The notes below the pieces were generated by a model that saw only the letters and a list, made by a program, of their open reading frames with translations, was not told the DNA's origin and did not search any database. Of a stretch of 64,000 bases of DNA, positions 52,434-61,607 are shown piece by piece. Made by a program: the position numbers and the translations under genes. Location of the stretch: NCBI GenBank assembly GCA_900546925.1, contig UREV01000004.1, positions 1 through 64,000 of the forward strand, given 5' to 3'. Within the stretch, counting starts at the first letter, position 1. The number at the start of each line of letters is the position of its first letter. This DNA is from an uncultured Bacteroides sp. (lineage in GTDB: Bacteria > Bacteroidota > Bacteroidia > Bacteroidales > UBA932).

Positions 52434-54005
52434 CTACAAAGCAGCCTTGACGACATCATCTATTTCGAGATAGATGCGGTAAAATGCGTTATCGCTGAGT
52501 TTAGAATACCGGCCGATGAGAGCACGGAGCTGAGGTACCATGTACGGTGCAGTCATCTTCCACTCGCCATCGGCCGCTTTTATTCCGTCCACCGATGCCG
52601 CGTAAGCCTGGAACTTCGAAGGAATGTCGAGTTCGTCGAGGAAAGCATCCAGCTGAGGGTAATTGTCAATGCTGCTGAGGCGTTTCCCGTATTTGTCGAA
52701 GATATACGAAGCGAAACGCATCTGAGTAGCCTTCTTGTTACACTTTATGAAATACTTGGTGGCAAGTGTCGTATCGACAGGAACGAAAACATCAGGCACG
52801 ATGCCACCGCCGCCATAAACAGTCCTTCCGCCTACAGTATGATAAATCTCGGTACTGTCCACCTTTATACTGTCACGGTCGAACATCTCGCCATCAGCAT
52901 AACGCTTATAAATATCATACTGGTAATCAGACGAATAAGGCTTTTGAATACACCTTCCAGAAGGCGTATAGAAGCGCGCGATGGTAAGACGTATTCCGGA
53001 ACCGTCGTTAAAGAACTTGGACTCCTGGACAAGACCCTTGCCGAAAGAACGGCGGCCTACGATAGTGCCACGGTCGTTGTCCTGAATAGCGCCTGCGAAG
53101 ATCTCACTTGAAGATGCCGAATTTTCATTGACAAGAACAGAAAGGGAGACATTCTTCAGGATGCCTTTGCCGTCAGCCTTGTAATCCTCCCTTTTGTGGT
53201 GAAGGCCCTGGAGGTAGACGATCTCATCCCCCTTCTCGAGGAACATGTCCGACAGCAGGAGCGCCTGGTCGAGATATCCTCCGGAATTATCCCTCAAATC
53301 GAAGATAAGATGCTTCATTCCCTTGGCCAGCAAGTCTTTACCGGCAGCGGAAACCTCTTCGAATGTAGTAACGGAGAACTTGGACAAACGTATATAACCG
53401 GTAGTGTCATTTATCATGAAAGACGCATCCACGCAATGCACCGGAATCTTTCCACGCTTGATCTTGAACGGAATCTGCTCACTCCCCCTCTTAACCAGGA
53501 TATTGACCTCGGTACCGGCAGGGCCTTTCATCCTGCGCACCATGCTGTCCTGAGGGAACTTGACGCCGGCGATATCAGTATCATTGACCTTCAACAAACG
53601 GTCCCCGGCCTGGAGCCCGACCTTCTCCGAAGGGCCTCCCGGGATGACTTCCAGCACGATAGCCGTGTCATTCGGGACGTTGAACTGGATGCCGATGCCG
53701 TCGAAATTTCCGGCGAGATCCTGCTGCGAACGCTCCAGGTCCACAGGCGGAAGATATACCGAATGCGGATCCAGAGCAGCCAACGATGCGTTCACCGCAG
53801 CATCAGTGACTTTGTTCACATCCACAGTGTCCACATAATTCCTCTGCACCAGTTCCAGAATCAGATTCAGTTTCTGCCAACGACTATAGTTGCCGTCAAA
53901 TTTACGCGACGGAGCTGTTAAGTTGAAAAACAATATCGTTCCGAGCACACCGAGAACAATCCCCAGCAACGCTGCTAAGGAACTCGTCTTATCATTCTTA
54001 GTCAT
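52434..54005 (-). CDS. S41 C-terminal processing peptidase
   Basis: 523 residues. N-terminal anchor (about 8-28), a helical part, a PDZ domain (about 100-175, GIGIQFN, VIPGGPSEKVGLQAGDRLLKVND) and the S41 protease core. The catalytic serine lies in NENSASSSEIFAG (about 294-304) and the general base lysine in GRRSFGKGLVQ (about 323). It works in the periplasm on protein C-termini or cell-wall enzymes. Confidence 0.94.
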   Translation of the reverse strand: MTKNDKTSSLAALLGIVLGVLGTILFFNLTAPSRKFDGNYSRWQKLNLILELVQRNYVDTVDVNKVTDAAVNASLAALDPHSVYLPPVDLERSQQDLAGNFDGIGIQFNVPNDTAIVLEVIPGGPSEKVGLQAGDRLLKVNDTDIAGVKFPQDSMVRRMKGPAGTEVNILVKRGSEQIPFKIKRGKIPVHCVDASFMINDTTGYIRLSKFSVTTFEEVSAAGKDLLAKGMKHLIFDLRDNSGGYLDQALLLSDMFLEKGDEIVYLQGLHHKREDYKADGKGILKNVSLSVLVNENSASSSEIFAGAIQDNDRGTIVGRRSFGKGLVQESKFFNDGSGIRLTIARFYTPSGRCIQKPYSSDYQYDIYKRYADGEMFDRDSIKVDSTEIYHTVGGRTVYGGGGIVPDVFVPVDTTLATKYFIKCNKKATQMRFASYIFDKYGKRLSSIDNYPQLDAFLDELDIPSKFQAYAASVDGIKAADGEWKMTAPYMVPQLRALIGRYSKLSDNAFYRIYLEIDDVVKAAL

Positions 54006-54014
54006 AAGCAGTTA

Positions 54015-54422
54015 TCAAATATCCACCTGTTCCACTTCGATACCGGCCTTCTTCAAAAGATCCGGACCATCCTGAAGACGATATGCATCCTTGTAAACCA
54101 CACGCTTGATTCCGGACTGGATTATGAGCTTCGAGCACTCGATGCATGGAGACGCGGTAACATAAAGGGTCGCCCCTTCGCTGCTGTTACCGGACTTGGC
54201 CACTTTGGTAATCGCATTCGCTTCTGCATGAAGCACATACGGTTTAGTCACGCCATTCTCATCCTCGCAGACGTTCTCAAACCCGGACGGGGTTCCGTTA
54301 TACCCGTCCGAGATGATCATGTTGTTCTTGACGATTAAAGCTCCCACCTTGCGGCGCTTGCAATACGAGTTCTCCGCCCAAATTTCCGCCATCCGAAGAT
54401 AGCTGCGGTCAAATTTCTGCAT
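54015..54422 (-). CDS. dCMP deaminase (ComEB-like)
   Basis: About 135 residues from ATG 54422 (MQKFDRSYLRMAEIW). A TTG at 54443 is in frame, but the two CATTGAC motifs there argue for the ATG. It deaminates dCMP to dUMP for dTMP synthesis. Zinc site HAEANAI plus SPCIECSK, with the dCMP-specific GYNGTPSGFENVCED. The protease gene follows after 9 bp. Confidence 0.93.
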   Translation of the reverse strand: MQKFDRSYLRMAEIWAENSYCKRRKVGALIVKNNMIISDGYNGTPSGFENVCEDENGVTKPYVLHAEANAITKVAKSGNSSEGATLYVTASPCIECSKLIIQSGIKRVVYKDAYRLQDGPDLLKKAGIEVEQVDI

Positions 54423-54445
54423 ATCTGTCAATGTTTTTGTCAATG

Positions 54446-56101
54446 CTAGTTTCTCTGATAGAGGTAGCGCTTGATGCTCCTCTTAGGAGTACGCTCGAAA
54501 TCCTCAGGCATGAATTCCATCTTAGTAATCTTCGCATAGTTAGGAATCTGCTTGTTGATTTCAGGAAGTGCCTCCTGAAGCTTGGCCTCCAGTTCAGACT
54601 TACTGAGTCCGTCCAATTCAGCCTGGTGATAGTCAGGGTAAATGAGCGATACCAATGTTCCGTGATCCTCGACGACAAGAGAATCCACAACATAGGTAAC
54701 ATTATTCAAGACACCCTCGATCTCCTCAGGATAAATATTCTGTCCGGAAGGTCCGAGAATCATACACTTGGAACGTCCCTTTAGGAACAGGAAGCCCTCG
54801 TCGTCCATAACGCCCATATCTCCTGTATGGAACCACCCGTCCTTGTCCATGACTTCGGCGGTAGCCTCTTCATTCTTATAATAACCGAGGAATACATTAG
54901 GTCCCTTGACCAGAACTTCTCCCGGGATATTCTTAGGATCAGAAGAATCGATGCAGATAGACATGTTCATGGCAGCCTTTCCGCATGAATAAAGCTTCGT
55001 ATCTTTCCAGTCAGCATAGCCGATAATCGGAGCACATTCCGTCATACCGTAACCCACTGTGAACGGGAATCCTATCTTGCGGAAGAAACGCTCCACCTCA
55101 GGATTGAACGCAGCGCCGCCGATAATAACCTCATAGAAACGGCCTCCGAAGGCATTGACAAGTTCCTGGAGAATCTTCTTCTGGATCACCTTGTCGATAA
55201 TTGGAAGATTCATGATCTTCTTGTTCCTGTCGAGAATCGGCTTGAGCTTGGACTTGTAGACCTTCTCGATGATAAGAGGCACGGCGATGATGACATGAGG
55301 CTTGATGTCGGCAAATGCCTGCATTATAATCTTAGGGCTTGGCACACGTGTAAGGAAATGCACATGAGCTCCTATGGTCATTTCGAAAAGGAACTCGAAC
55401 ATCATACCATACATGTGGGCTGAAGGAAGCATGGATACGACCTCTGCCTGATTGTCCATCTGAGGCATAGCCTGCACGTGAGCGAACTGGATATTCGAAT
55501 AAAGTGCACGATATGGAATCATGACACCTTTGGAGAATCCGGATGTTCCTGAAGTATAGTTGATTACAGCGAGTTCATCAGCAGAGTCCTCGTAATAGTT
55601 CAAGTCCTCAGGGCCGAAGTTGTTCGGATATTTGTGTCCGAAACTTTCATTCAGGTGTTCACGGACCTGAGACATTTCTTCCGTCTTGGAATAAAGGAAG
55701 CTGAATGTGTTGATCTGTACTACGACATAAAGTCCCGGCATCTCAGCCTCCGAGAGGTTCTCCCAGATGACATCATCCACAAAGAGGACTTTAGCCTCTG
55801 AATGATTGACGAGATAATGTATGTTTCCCGGCTTGAATTCATGAAGGATAGGCACTGGAACTGCTCCGTAAGTAAGAGCGGCGAGCAAACTGACTCCCCA
55901 GTTAGCCTGGTTCCTGGAGCAGATAGCTACTTTGTCACCTTTCTGAAGTCCGCACTGCTCGAAAGCGATGTGCAATTTAGCAACGCGTCTGGCCACATCA
56001 CGGTAGGCCAGATCCTGTCCCTTGTAATTCGACAATGCGGGACGGTCCCAATTCTCCCTGAAGCTCTTTTCAAGGAGTTTGTTTACTGAATGAAATTCCA
56101 T
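54446..56101 (-). CDS. Long-chain acyl-CoA synthetase (AMP-binding)
   Basis: 551 residues. Adenylation motifs INYTSGTSGFSKGVMIPY (P-loop), VGYGMTECAPIIGYADW, GWFHTGDMGVMDDEGFLFLKGRSKCMI and PEEIEGVLNN. C-terminal KRSIKRYLYQRN. It activates fatty acids with ATP and CoA. It follows the unknown 745-residue gene after 4 bp, so the two may be one transcript. Fine specificity is not readable. Confidence 0.92.
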   Translation of the reverse strand: MEFHSVNKLLEKSFRENWDRPALSNYKGQDLAYRDVARRVAKLHIAFEQCGLQKGDKVAICSRNQANWGVSLLAALTYGAVPVPILHEFKPGNIHYLVNHSEAKVLFVDDVIWENLSEAEMPGLYVVVQINTFSFLYSKTEEMSQVREHLNESFGHKYPNNFGPEDLNYYEDSADELAVINYTSGTSGFSKGVMIPYRALYSNIQFAHVQAMPQMDNQAEVVSMLPSAHMYGMMFEFLFEMTIGAHVHFLTRVPSPKIIMQAFADIKPHVIIAVPLIIEKVYKSKLKPILDRNKKIMNLPIIDKVIQKKILQELVNAFGGRFYEVIIGGAAFNPEVERFFRKIGFPFTVGYGMTECAPIIGYADWKDTKLYSCGKAAMNMSICIDSSDPKNIPGEVLVKGPNVFLGYYKNEEATAEVMDKDGWFHTGDMGVMDDEGFLFLKGRSKCMILGPSGQNIYPEEIEGVLNNVTYVVDSLVVEDHGTLVSLIYPDYHQAELDGLSKSELEAKLQEALPEINKQIPNYAKITKMEFMPEDFERTPKRSIKRYLYQRN

Positions 56102-56105
56102 TTTT

Positions 56106-58343
56106 CTAATTTAATTTAACCGTACGCTCTTTTCCGTCATAACATACGGCAGTAACTTTACCATCATCGCTGACGGTAATCTTGCTGTCAGGACGTATCA
56201 TCTTATCCCCCTGCGGATCGAAAACAGGCTTGCCGCCGTCGAAACCATAGAACAGGATTTTAGTGGAAGTCCTTACAGCCCAATATCTTTTACCCTTTAC
56301 TCTAATGAGTTCAGGCAATGCTTTTACAGTATCTTCAGGACGTATGCCCTTCCATGAAGCAGGTGTTTTCCCATGAAGGTCATACATTCCTATAGTATTA
56401 TCATTATGGAGCACCACAGCAGTATAGCCATGTGCACCTGTAAAGTCGTAAGCATCAGGACCTATGAGGATAGGTTTTCCGAGGTCTACCGGGAAAGGTT
56501 TCACGAACCGTCCGAGTCTGTCTATCAAATACAGAGATGAACCGGAAGCGAACAAGAACTGTATCTTTCCATTTGCGAAATAGTCTATCTGTGCCACTGC
56601 TCCGCAAATCGGTGCGCTGAATGGTACTCCCCATATACCTTTACCGTCGAGTTCTTTCAGAACCAGGTAATTATTAGTCTGTTGCGAGAACAGGTTCATC
56701 TTTCCGGTACCGCAGTTCTTCACCTTGAACGGTCCCTTAGGAATCACCACGACAGTGTCACGTGACAACGCCGGGACCTCATCCTTACTACCCGCGAATT
56801 TTATCTTGGCGATATCGAGTTTCATGAGATGGGACTTGCCTGGATTCAACGAGAATACCACCGGCAAATGTGACAATCCCTCCATCATTCGAGTAGCCGA
56901 ACCCACTACCGCCGGTTTGAATATATTTGTCAATGTCGAAGGATCTGCTGATGGTGAATAGTAGTTGTAGAACAATGCCCCGTCACCAGGAATAAGTCCG
57001 GATGCTCCGTTGTCGGACAAAAAAGAGGACAATGTCCTGCGTCCTTTAGACGGAGTAAAACTCTTGACTGCCAATGCGTCACCGGTAATTATCCAGCCGT
57101 CTGTCACCACCCTTGCAGTGTCCTGCACAGTGAAAATATCGCCGAAAAGCAGAGGTGCATATTCTGCGACAGGCATTTCAGAGGCAGCTGCATCCTGATT
57201 AGTCGGGCGAACCATTACAATATTTGCAAACTTATCTCCTACAGGCACAGACGCCGCACATACTTCCTTAATATTCAAACGTTTAGCCCACTGAGCAGGA
57301 GTAATTCCATACTTCTTTCCGAGTGCTGCGGCAGCCGAATTACGTTTATCGAGCTTACCGGAAGCGTCCAGATATTTGTTATATTCCTGGATGAAAGACT
57401 CCACATTATCTATCGCAAGCACAGATGCGTCAAGTGTCCCGTTCGGAAGTATGTTCGCCGCAGTCGTAGGTCCGGCTACTACAGAGCCGAGCATATTGCT
57501 GAAGAATTTGGTACTCGATGTGGAAAACGCATCACCTTCGAGTGTCACCCTCTTTTCGCTGTCAGTCGAAAGTCTGAACGATGTCCACTCTGCAAACGAC
57601 TTTATGAATCCTGATTTTATGCTGAAATCTCTCGCCAGAAATGACAGGGCAAGCTTGCCTGAATAAGAATGATTCACCAGCATTGACAAAGACCCGTCGA
57701 GCGATGCGGCAGCGGCTGCGCAGCCCTCGTCTTCCAGCACGGAGATGCGGCTGCGGACATGGCGCTCAGCCGATTTTACGAGCGTTTCGGAGGCGGAAAG
57801 TGCGAGCAGCGTCCGTCTTCCAAGAGGCGAATCTTTTTCAGTATCAGAGAGAAAGGCGTGACAGACAGATGAACTGTCCGCCTCGGCTATCAACCGCCAT
57901 ACGGCGCCGGTGCTGTCGGAGGGAACGCGGCCCGGATCAATGATTATGAGCGGCACCAAGTCGCCACTATAGTGAACAGAAAGGACCATTTCTGAATTCT
58001 TTATGGAATTCAACTCCCCTTCTTTCAGCATGGACGAAACCTTGGAAAAGAATGGCTTCAACGACGATTTGCCGGTTCCGGAAAAGAATGTTCCGAAAAG
58101 ACCGGTGCTGTCCATCATGCAGGAAACACCGCCACGCAATGTTTCAGAACACAGGACCATCGCGGCATCGGAAGGAACGGCGTTCAGAAGAGGATGTCGT
58201 TCGGACGCCTTATGACAGACCTCCTCTGTCGTAAGTTCCTGTACATTATCAGATTCGGAATATAAAGAAACCACAGCGCCTACGACCGCAAGCGCCAACA
58301 CTGCAAGGATTGATATGCAGAGTATTATAGTTTTCCTGTTCAT
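56106..58343 (-). CDS. Large exported protein of unknown function
   Basis: 745 residues from ATG 58343 (MNRKTIILCISIL). Signal or membrane anchor about 4-28. Visible features are AVPSDAAMVLCSETL near the start, a middle region with TTAANILPNGTLDAS and SLNPGKSHLMKLDIAKIKF, and a C-terminal beta-rich part (GKTPASWKGIRPE, KRYWAVRTSTKILFYGFDGGKPVFD) that looks propeller-like. I do not recognise a family with confidence; a DUF3352-type resemblance is only a guess. Adjacent to the acyl-CoA synthetase. Confidence 0.75.
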   Translation of the reverse strand: MNRKTIILCISILAVLALAVVGAVVSLYSESDNVQELTTEEVCHKASERHPLLNAVPSDAAMVLCSETLRGGVSCMMDSTGLFGTFFSGTGKSSLKPFFSKVSSMLKEGELNSIKNSEMVLSVHYSGDLVPLIIIDPGRVPSDSTGAVWRLIAEADSSSVCHAFLSDTEKDSPLGRRTLLALSASETLVKSAERHVRSRISVLEDEGCAAAAASLDGSLSMLVNHSYSGKLALSFLARDFSIKSGFIKSFAEWTSFRLSTDSEKRVTLEGDAFSTSSTKFFSNMLGSVVAGPTTAANILPNGTLDASVLAIDNVESFIQEYNKYLDASGKLDKRNSAAAALGKKYGITPAQWAKRLNIKEVCAASVPVGDKFANIVMVRPTNQDAAASEMPVAEYAPLLFGDIFTVQDTARVVTDGWIITGDALAVKSFTPSKGRRTLSSFLSDNGASGLIPGDGALFYNYYSPSADPSTLTNIFKPAVVGSATRMMEGLSHLPVVFSLNPGKSHLMKLDIAKIKFAGSKDEVPALSRDTVVVIPKGPFKVKNCGTGKMNLFSQQTNNYLVLKELDGKGIWGVPFSAPICGAVAQIDYFANGKIQFLFASGSSLYLIDRLGRFVKPFPVDLGKPILIGPDAYDFTGAHGYTAVVLHNDNTIGMYDLHGKTPASWKGIRPEDTVKALPELIRVKGKRYWAVRTSTKILFYGFDGGKPVFDPQGDKMIRPDSKITVSDDGKVTAVCYDGKERTVKLN

Positions 58344-58409
58344 TCTCCAAATATACACATATTTTGGCTAATGAGGATAATTGCATCGCAGAAGTATTCC
58401 TTTTTGGAA

Positions 58410-59756
58410 TTATTTTGCGCCCTTCAGTAGACTATTTTCTGCTTTTTGGACATTTTCGAAGCCGAATCGACTAATCACCTCTTGCAATTTGTAAGCAATC
58501 TTGTCGTTGCACAGATTTCCGATAGAGCCTTCATGGGTGTGGTGCAACTCTCCGTGAAAAGAGAAGTTACCGGCCATAATTTTCAGTCCGACACGCTTGT
58601 AGGCATCCCTGAACGGAACATTTTCCTCTTCCACAAGACGGTTGACCTCTTCCACACTGAATGCCGGCTGATACTTCGGATCCGACATGATATCTTTCAC
58701 TATCTCCATCTTTTCTACGGCATAGGAGGCTATATCCAAGCAGTCGTCCATTTCCTGGAAAATCGGGATGAACACTTCTTTAAGTATCTGCATATCACGG
58801 AAATAACCAGATGGAAGATTACCTGTAATAAGACGTATGTCATTCGGCGCGCCCTGAATTTTATTGCAATGAGCCCTTACAAGTTCGAATACATCAGGAT
58901 TCTTTTTGTGAGGCATGATACTGGAACCGGTGGTCATACTGTCAGGCAGATGTATGAATCCGAAATTCTGACTGGCATAGAGGCAGCAATCAACAGCAAG
59001 TCTCCCGACAGTTTCAGCCACAGCAGCATAAGCAAAAGAGATTGCGCGCTCTGTCTTACCTCTTCCCATCTGTGCGTAAACCACGTTGTAATCCAGATCC
59101 GCAAAACCGAGAAGCCGCGTGGTCATGGTCCTGTCCAAAGGAGCGGAGGAGCCATAACCGGCGGCAGAACCGAGAGGGTTCTGATTTGTAATATCCCAAG
59201 CCGCGAGCATAAGTCGCAAATCATCCGTAAGACTCTCAGCATAAGCACCGAACCATAAACCGAATGACGACGGCATAGCCACCTGGAGATGGGTGTATCC
59301 GGGCAACAGCACATCTTTATACTGTTCACTTTTTCTCTGAAGTACTTCGAAAAGCGCCTGGATCTTTTCCACAGTCTTGCGGATTTCCGCCCTGGCATAA
59401 AGTTTCAAATCGACAAGTACCTGGTCATTACGTGAACGTCCCGTATGTACTTTTTTCCCGACATCACCAAGCCTGCGCGTAAGCATAAGTTCCACTTGCG
59501 AATGCACATCTTCCACATCGGGTTCGATTTCGAATTTCCCCGCCACTGCATCCTCATGAAGCTCCGCCAAGACAGGGAGAAGTTTTTTCAAATCCTCTTC
59601 CGGAAGGAGTCCGACCTTAGACAACATGGTAATATGCGCCATAGTGCCAAGTATATCATACTGAGCAAGATACAAATCCAATTCACGGTCTTTTCCCACC
59701 GTGAACTTATCTATCAGGGCATCATCGTCGTACCCTTTATCCCAAAGTTTTGCCAT
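58410..59756 (-). CDS. argH: Argininosuccinate lyase
   Basis: 448 residues from ATG 59756 (MAKLWDKGYDDD), overlapping argE by 20 bp. It splits argininosuccinate to arginine and fumarate. Motifs: VHTGRSRNDQVLVDLKLY, PGYTHLQVAMPSS and the superfamily signature GSSIMPHKKNPDVFEL. Last gene of the leftward arginine operon. argG is not in this window. Confidence 0.95.
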   Translation of the reverse strand: MAKLWDKGYDDDALIDKFTVGKDRELDLYLAQYDILGTMAHITMLSKVGLLPEEDLKKLLPVLAELHEDAVAGKFEIEPDVEDVHSQVELMLTRRLGDVGKKVHTGRSRNDQVLVDLKLYARAEIRKTVEKIQALFEVLQRKSEQYKDVLLPGYTHLQVAMPSSFGLWFGAYAESLTDDLRLMLAAWDITNQNPLGSAAGYGSSAPLDRTMTTRLLGFADLDYNVVYAQMGRGKTERAISFAYAAVAETVGRLAVDCCLYASQNFGFIHLPDSMTTGSSIMPHKKNPDVFELVRAHCNKIQGAPNDIRLITGNLPSGYFRDMQILKEVFIPIFQEMDDCLDIASYAVEKMEIVKDIMSDPKYQPAFSVEEVNRLVEEENVPFRDAYKRVGLKIMAGNFSFHGELHHTHEGSIGNLCNDKIAYKLQEVISRFGFENVQKAENSLLKGAK

Positions 59757-60816
59757 AACCGTCCAAAAGGCGCACATACATATCCGCGCCGCTGAAAATT
59801 TCACTTGTTTCTATATATTCGTCCGCCGTATGGGACCTCGCCGAATCTCCCGGACCTATTTTCACTGTCGGAAAAGGAGAAAGCGTCTGATTACTCGTGG
59901 TCATCGAACCGAAAGTACTGATTCCCAAATCTTTGGCACGCAATACAATCGGATGGTCTTCAGCAATATGCGAGCTGCCGAGCCTCGTGGAACGCTCCTT
60001 CACCTTACATTTTACAGACGACTTGATAATATCCAACACCTCCAGATTCGTATACATCCCGTTGGGCCGTACATCGACCACAAACGTACAGACATCCGGG
60101 ACAATATTATGCTGTACACCGGCATTGACCTGAGTCACAGACATTTTGACTGGGCCGAGATAGGGCGAAATTTTGGGGAACCGGTAGGTGCGGAACCACT
60201 CGATGTCCGGCAAAGCCTCATAAATGGCATTGACCCCTTCCTCCCTGGCCGCATGGCCGCTCTTTCCTTCGGCGGTACAGTCGAGAACCATCAGACCCTT
60301 CTCAGCTACAGCCATTTGCATCTTCGTCGGCTCGCCCATAATGCCGAGATCTATGCGTCCCAATTCGGGAAAAATCAGCTCGATTCCGCCCTTCCCGCAG
60401 ACCTCCTCCTCAGCTGTCGCGGACCAGATTAGCCTATAAGGCTGAGGCCTTGAGGTCAGGTCAATGTAGGCACGCAATAATGCTATCACGGAAGCTCCGT
60501 CATCGTTGGTGCCCAACCCGTACAAACGTCCGTTTTCTACCATAGGCACAAACGGGTCGCGAGTGTAGCCGGCTGAAGGTCTGACAGTATCGATATGCGC
60601 ATTCAGCAGTATCACTGGTTTCTCAGATTCTTCTTCACTGCTGAGCCACAGGTTATTACCCTTTCTATGGGGAGGCAGACCGTGGTCGCTCAGCCAGGTT
60701 TCCAGCAAATCCGCCACGGAAGATTCTTCCCTGCTGAATGACGGAATTTTCACCATCTCTTCCAAAAGTCCGAGAAGGCTTTCATCTGTCACACGATTAT
60801 GAAGTGCATTAGACAT
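59737..60816 (-). CDS. argE: N-acyl-ornithine deacylase (ArgE-type, M20)
   Basis: 359 residues. Metal ligands in LNAHIDTVRPS, LGTNDDGASV and ATAEEEVCGKGG; MGEPTKMQMAVAEKG and DVRPNGMYTNLEV are M20 features. It likely removes the acyl group from N-acetyl- or N-succinyl-citrulline/ornithine. Given the neighbouring succinylornithine-type transcarbamylase, N-succinyl- or N-acetyl-citrulline is the expected substrate. Follows argB by 11 bp. Confidence 0.88.
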   Translation of the reverse strand: MSNALHNRVTDESLLGLLEEMVKIPSFSREESSVADLLETWLSDHGLPPHRKGNNLWLSSEEESEKPVILLNAHIDTVRPSAGYTRDPFVPMVENGRLYGLGTNDDGASVIALLRAYIDLTSRPQPYRLIWSATAEEEVCGKGGIELIFPELGRIDLGIMGEPTKMQMAVAEKGLMVLDCTAEGKSGHAAREEGVNAIYEALPDIEWFRTYRFPKISPYLGPVKMSVTQVNAGVQHNIVPDVCTFVVDVRPNGMYTNLEVLDIIKSSVKCKVKERSTRLGSSHIAEDHPIVLRAKDLGISTFGSMTTSNQTLSPFPTVKIGPGDSARSHTADEYIETSEIFSGADMYVRLLDGYGKTLG

Positions 60817-60827
60817 GGCGATATAGT

Positions 60828-61598
60828 TTATAGATGGACTTCGGTGCCAGTTCCGCGTCCCAGTTCGGCGGCATTGGTTATAACTACCTTGGACACACCG
60901 AGTTTCAGGGAAGCGAAGGCATTGTCCAGTTTCGGGATCATGCCGCCGCTGACTGTTCCGTCTTTCTTCAGGTTTTCATAGATTTCAGGCGTAATCTCAC
61001 GAATCACGCTGTTTTCATCTTCAGGATCCGACAAGACGCCTTTCTTTTCGAAACAGAATGTCAGGATAACTTCGGAAGTAACTGGAGCAAAAGCTGTTGC
61101 GACAGATGTGGCGATGGTGTCCGCGTTCGTGTTCAGCAGACCACATCCGGAATCGAAAGACAATGGGGCGATTACAGGAACCGCGCCAGCATCTGTCAAA
61201 GACATTAATGCTGAAGCATTTACGCTATCCACATCGCCCACATAACCATAATCGATATCTTTAACCGGACGTTTATGTGCACGTATACAATTAAGGTCAG
61301 CTCCCGTGAGTCCGATGGCGTTCACGCCGGACATCTGCAATTCAGCGACAATACGCTTGTTTACCAGTCCGCCATAGACCATCGTAACTACTTCAAGCAT
61401 AGCTTCATCCGTAATTCTTCGGCCTTCCGCCATTTTGGTTTCTATTCCGAGTTTGCCTGCAATGGCCGTAGCGGTACGTCCGCCTCCGTGGACAAGAATA
61501 CGCCTCCCCGGCATTGACGAAAACAAACTTAGGAACTCGCTCCTCAACTGGGGGTCCTCCACGACGGCACCGCCGACTTTTATGATATTGACCGACAT
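60828..61598 (-). CDS. argB: N-acetylglutamate kinase (acylglutamate kinase)
   Basis: 256 residues. IIKVGGAVVEDP phosphate-binding start, LVHGGGRTATAIA, KMAEGRRITDEA, GLTGADLNCI and LSFDSGCGLLNTNADTIA. It phosphorylates N-acetyl- or N-succinyl-glutamate. Length is standard. In the arginine operon between argF' and argE. Confidence 0.94.
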   Translation of the reverse strand: MSVNIIKVGGAVVEDPQLRSEFLSLFSSMPGRRILVHGGGRTATAIAGKLGIETKMAEGRRITDEAMLEVVTMVYGGLVNKRIVAELQMSGVNAIGLTGADLNCIRAHKRPVKDIDYGYVGDVDSVNASALMSLTDAGAVPVIAPLSFDSGCGLLNTNADTIATSVATAFAPVTSEVILTFCFEKKGVLSDPEDENSVIREITPEIYENLKKDGTVSGGMIPKLDNAFASLKLGVSKVVITNAAELGRGTGTEVHL

Positions 61599-61607
61599 AC
61601 GACAGAC

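Noticed and set aside
54423..54443. TTG start of dCMP deaminase at 54443
   Set aside because: It lies in the CATTGAC pair; ATG 54422 gives a normal family start.
58410..59804. argH start at 59804
   Set aside because: The first 16 residues are unlike the family; MAKLWDKG at 59756 is the usual start.
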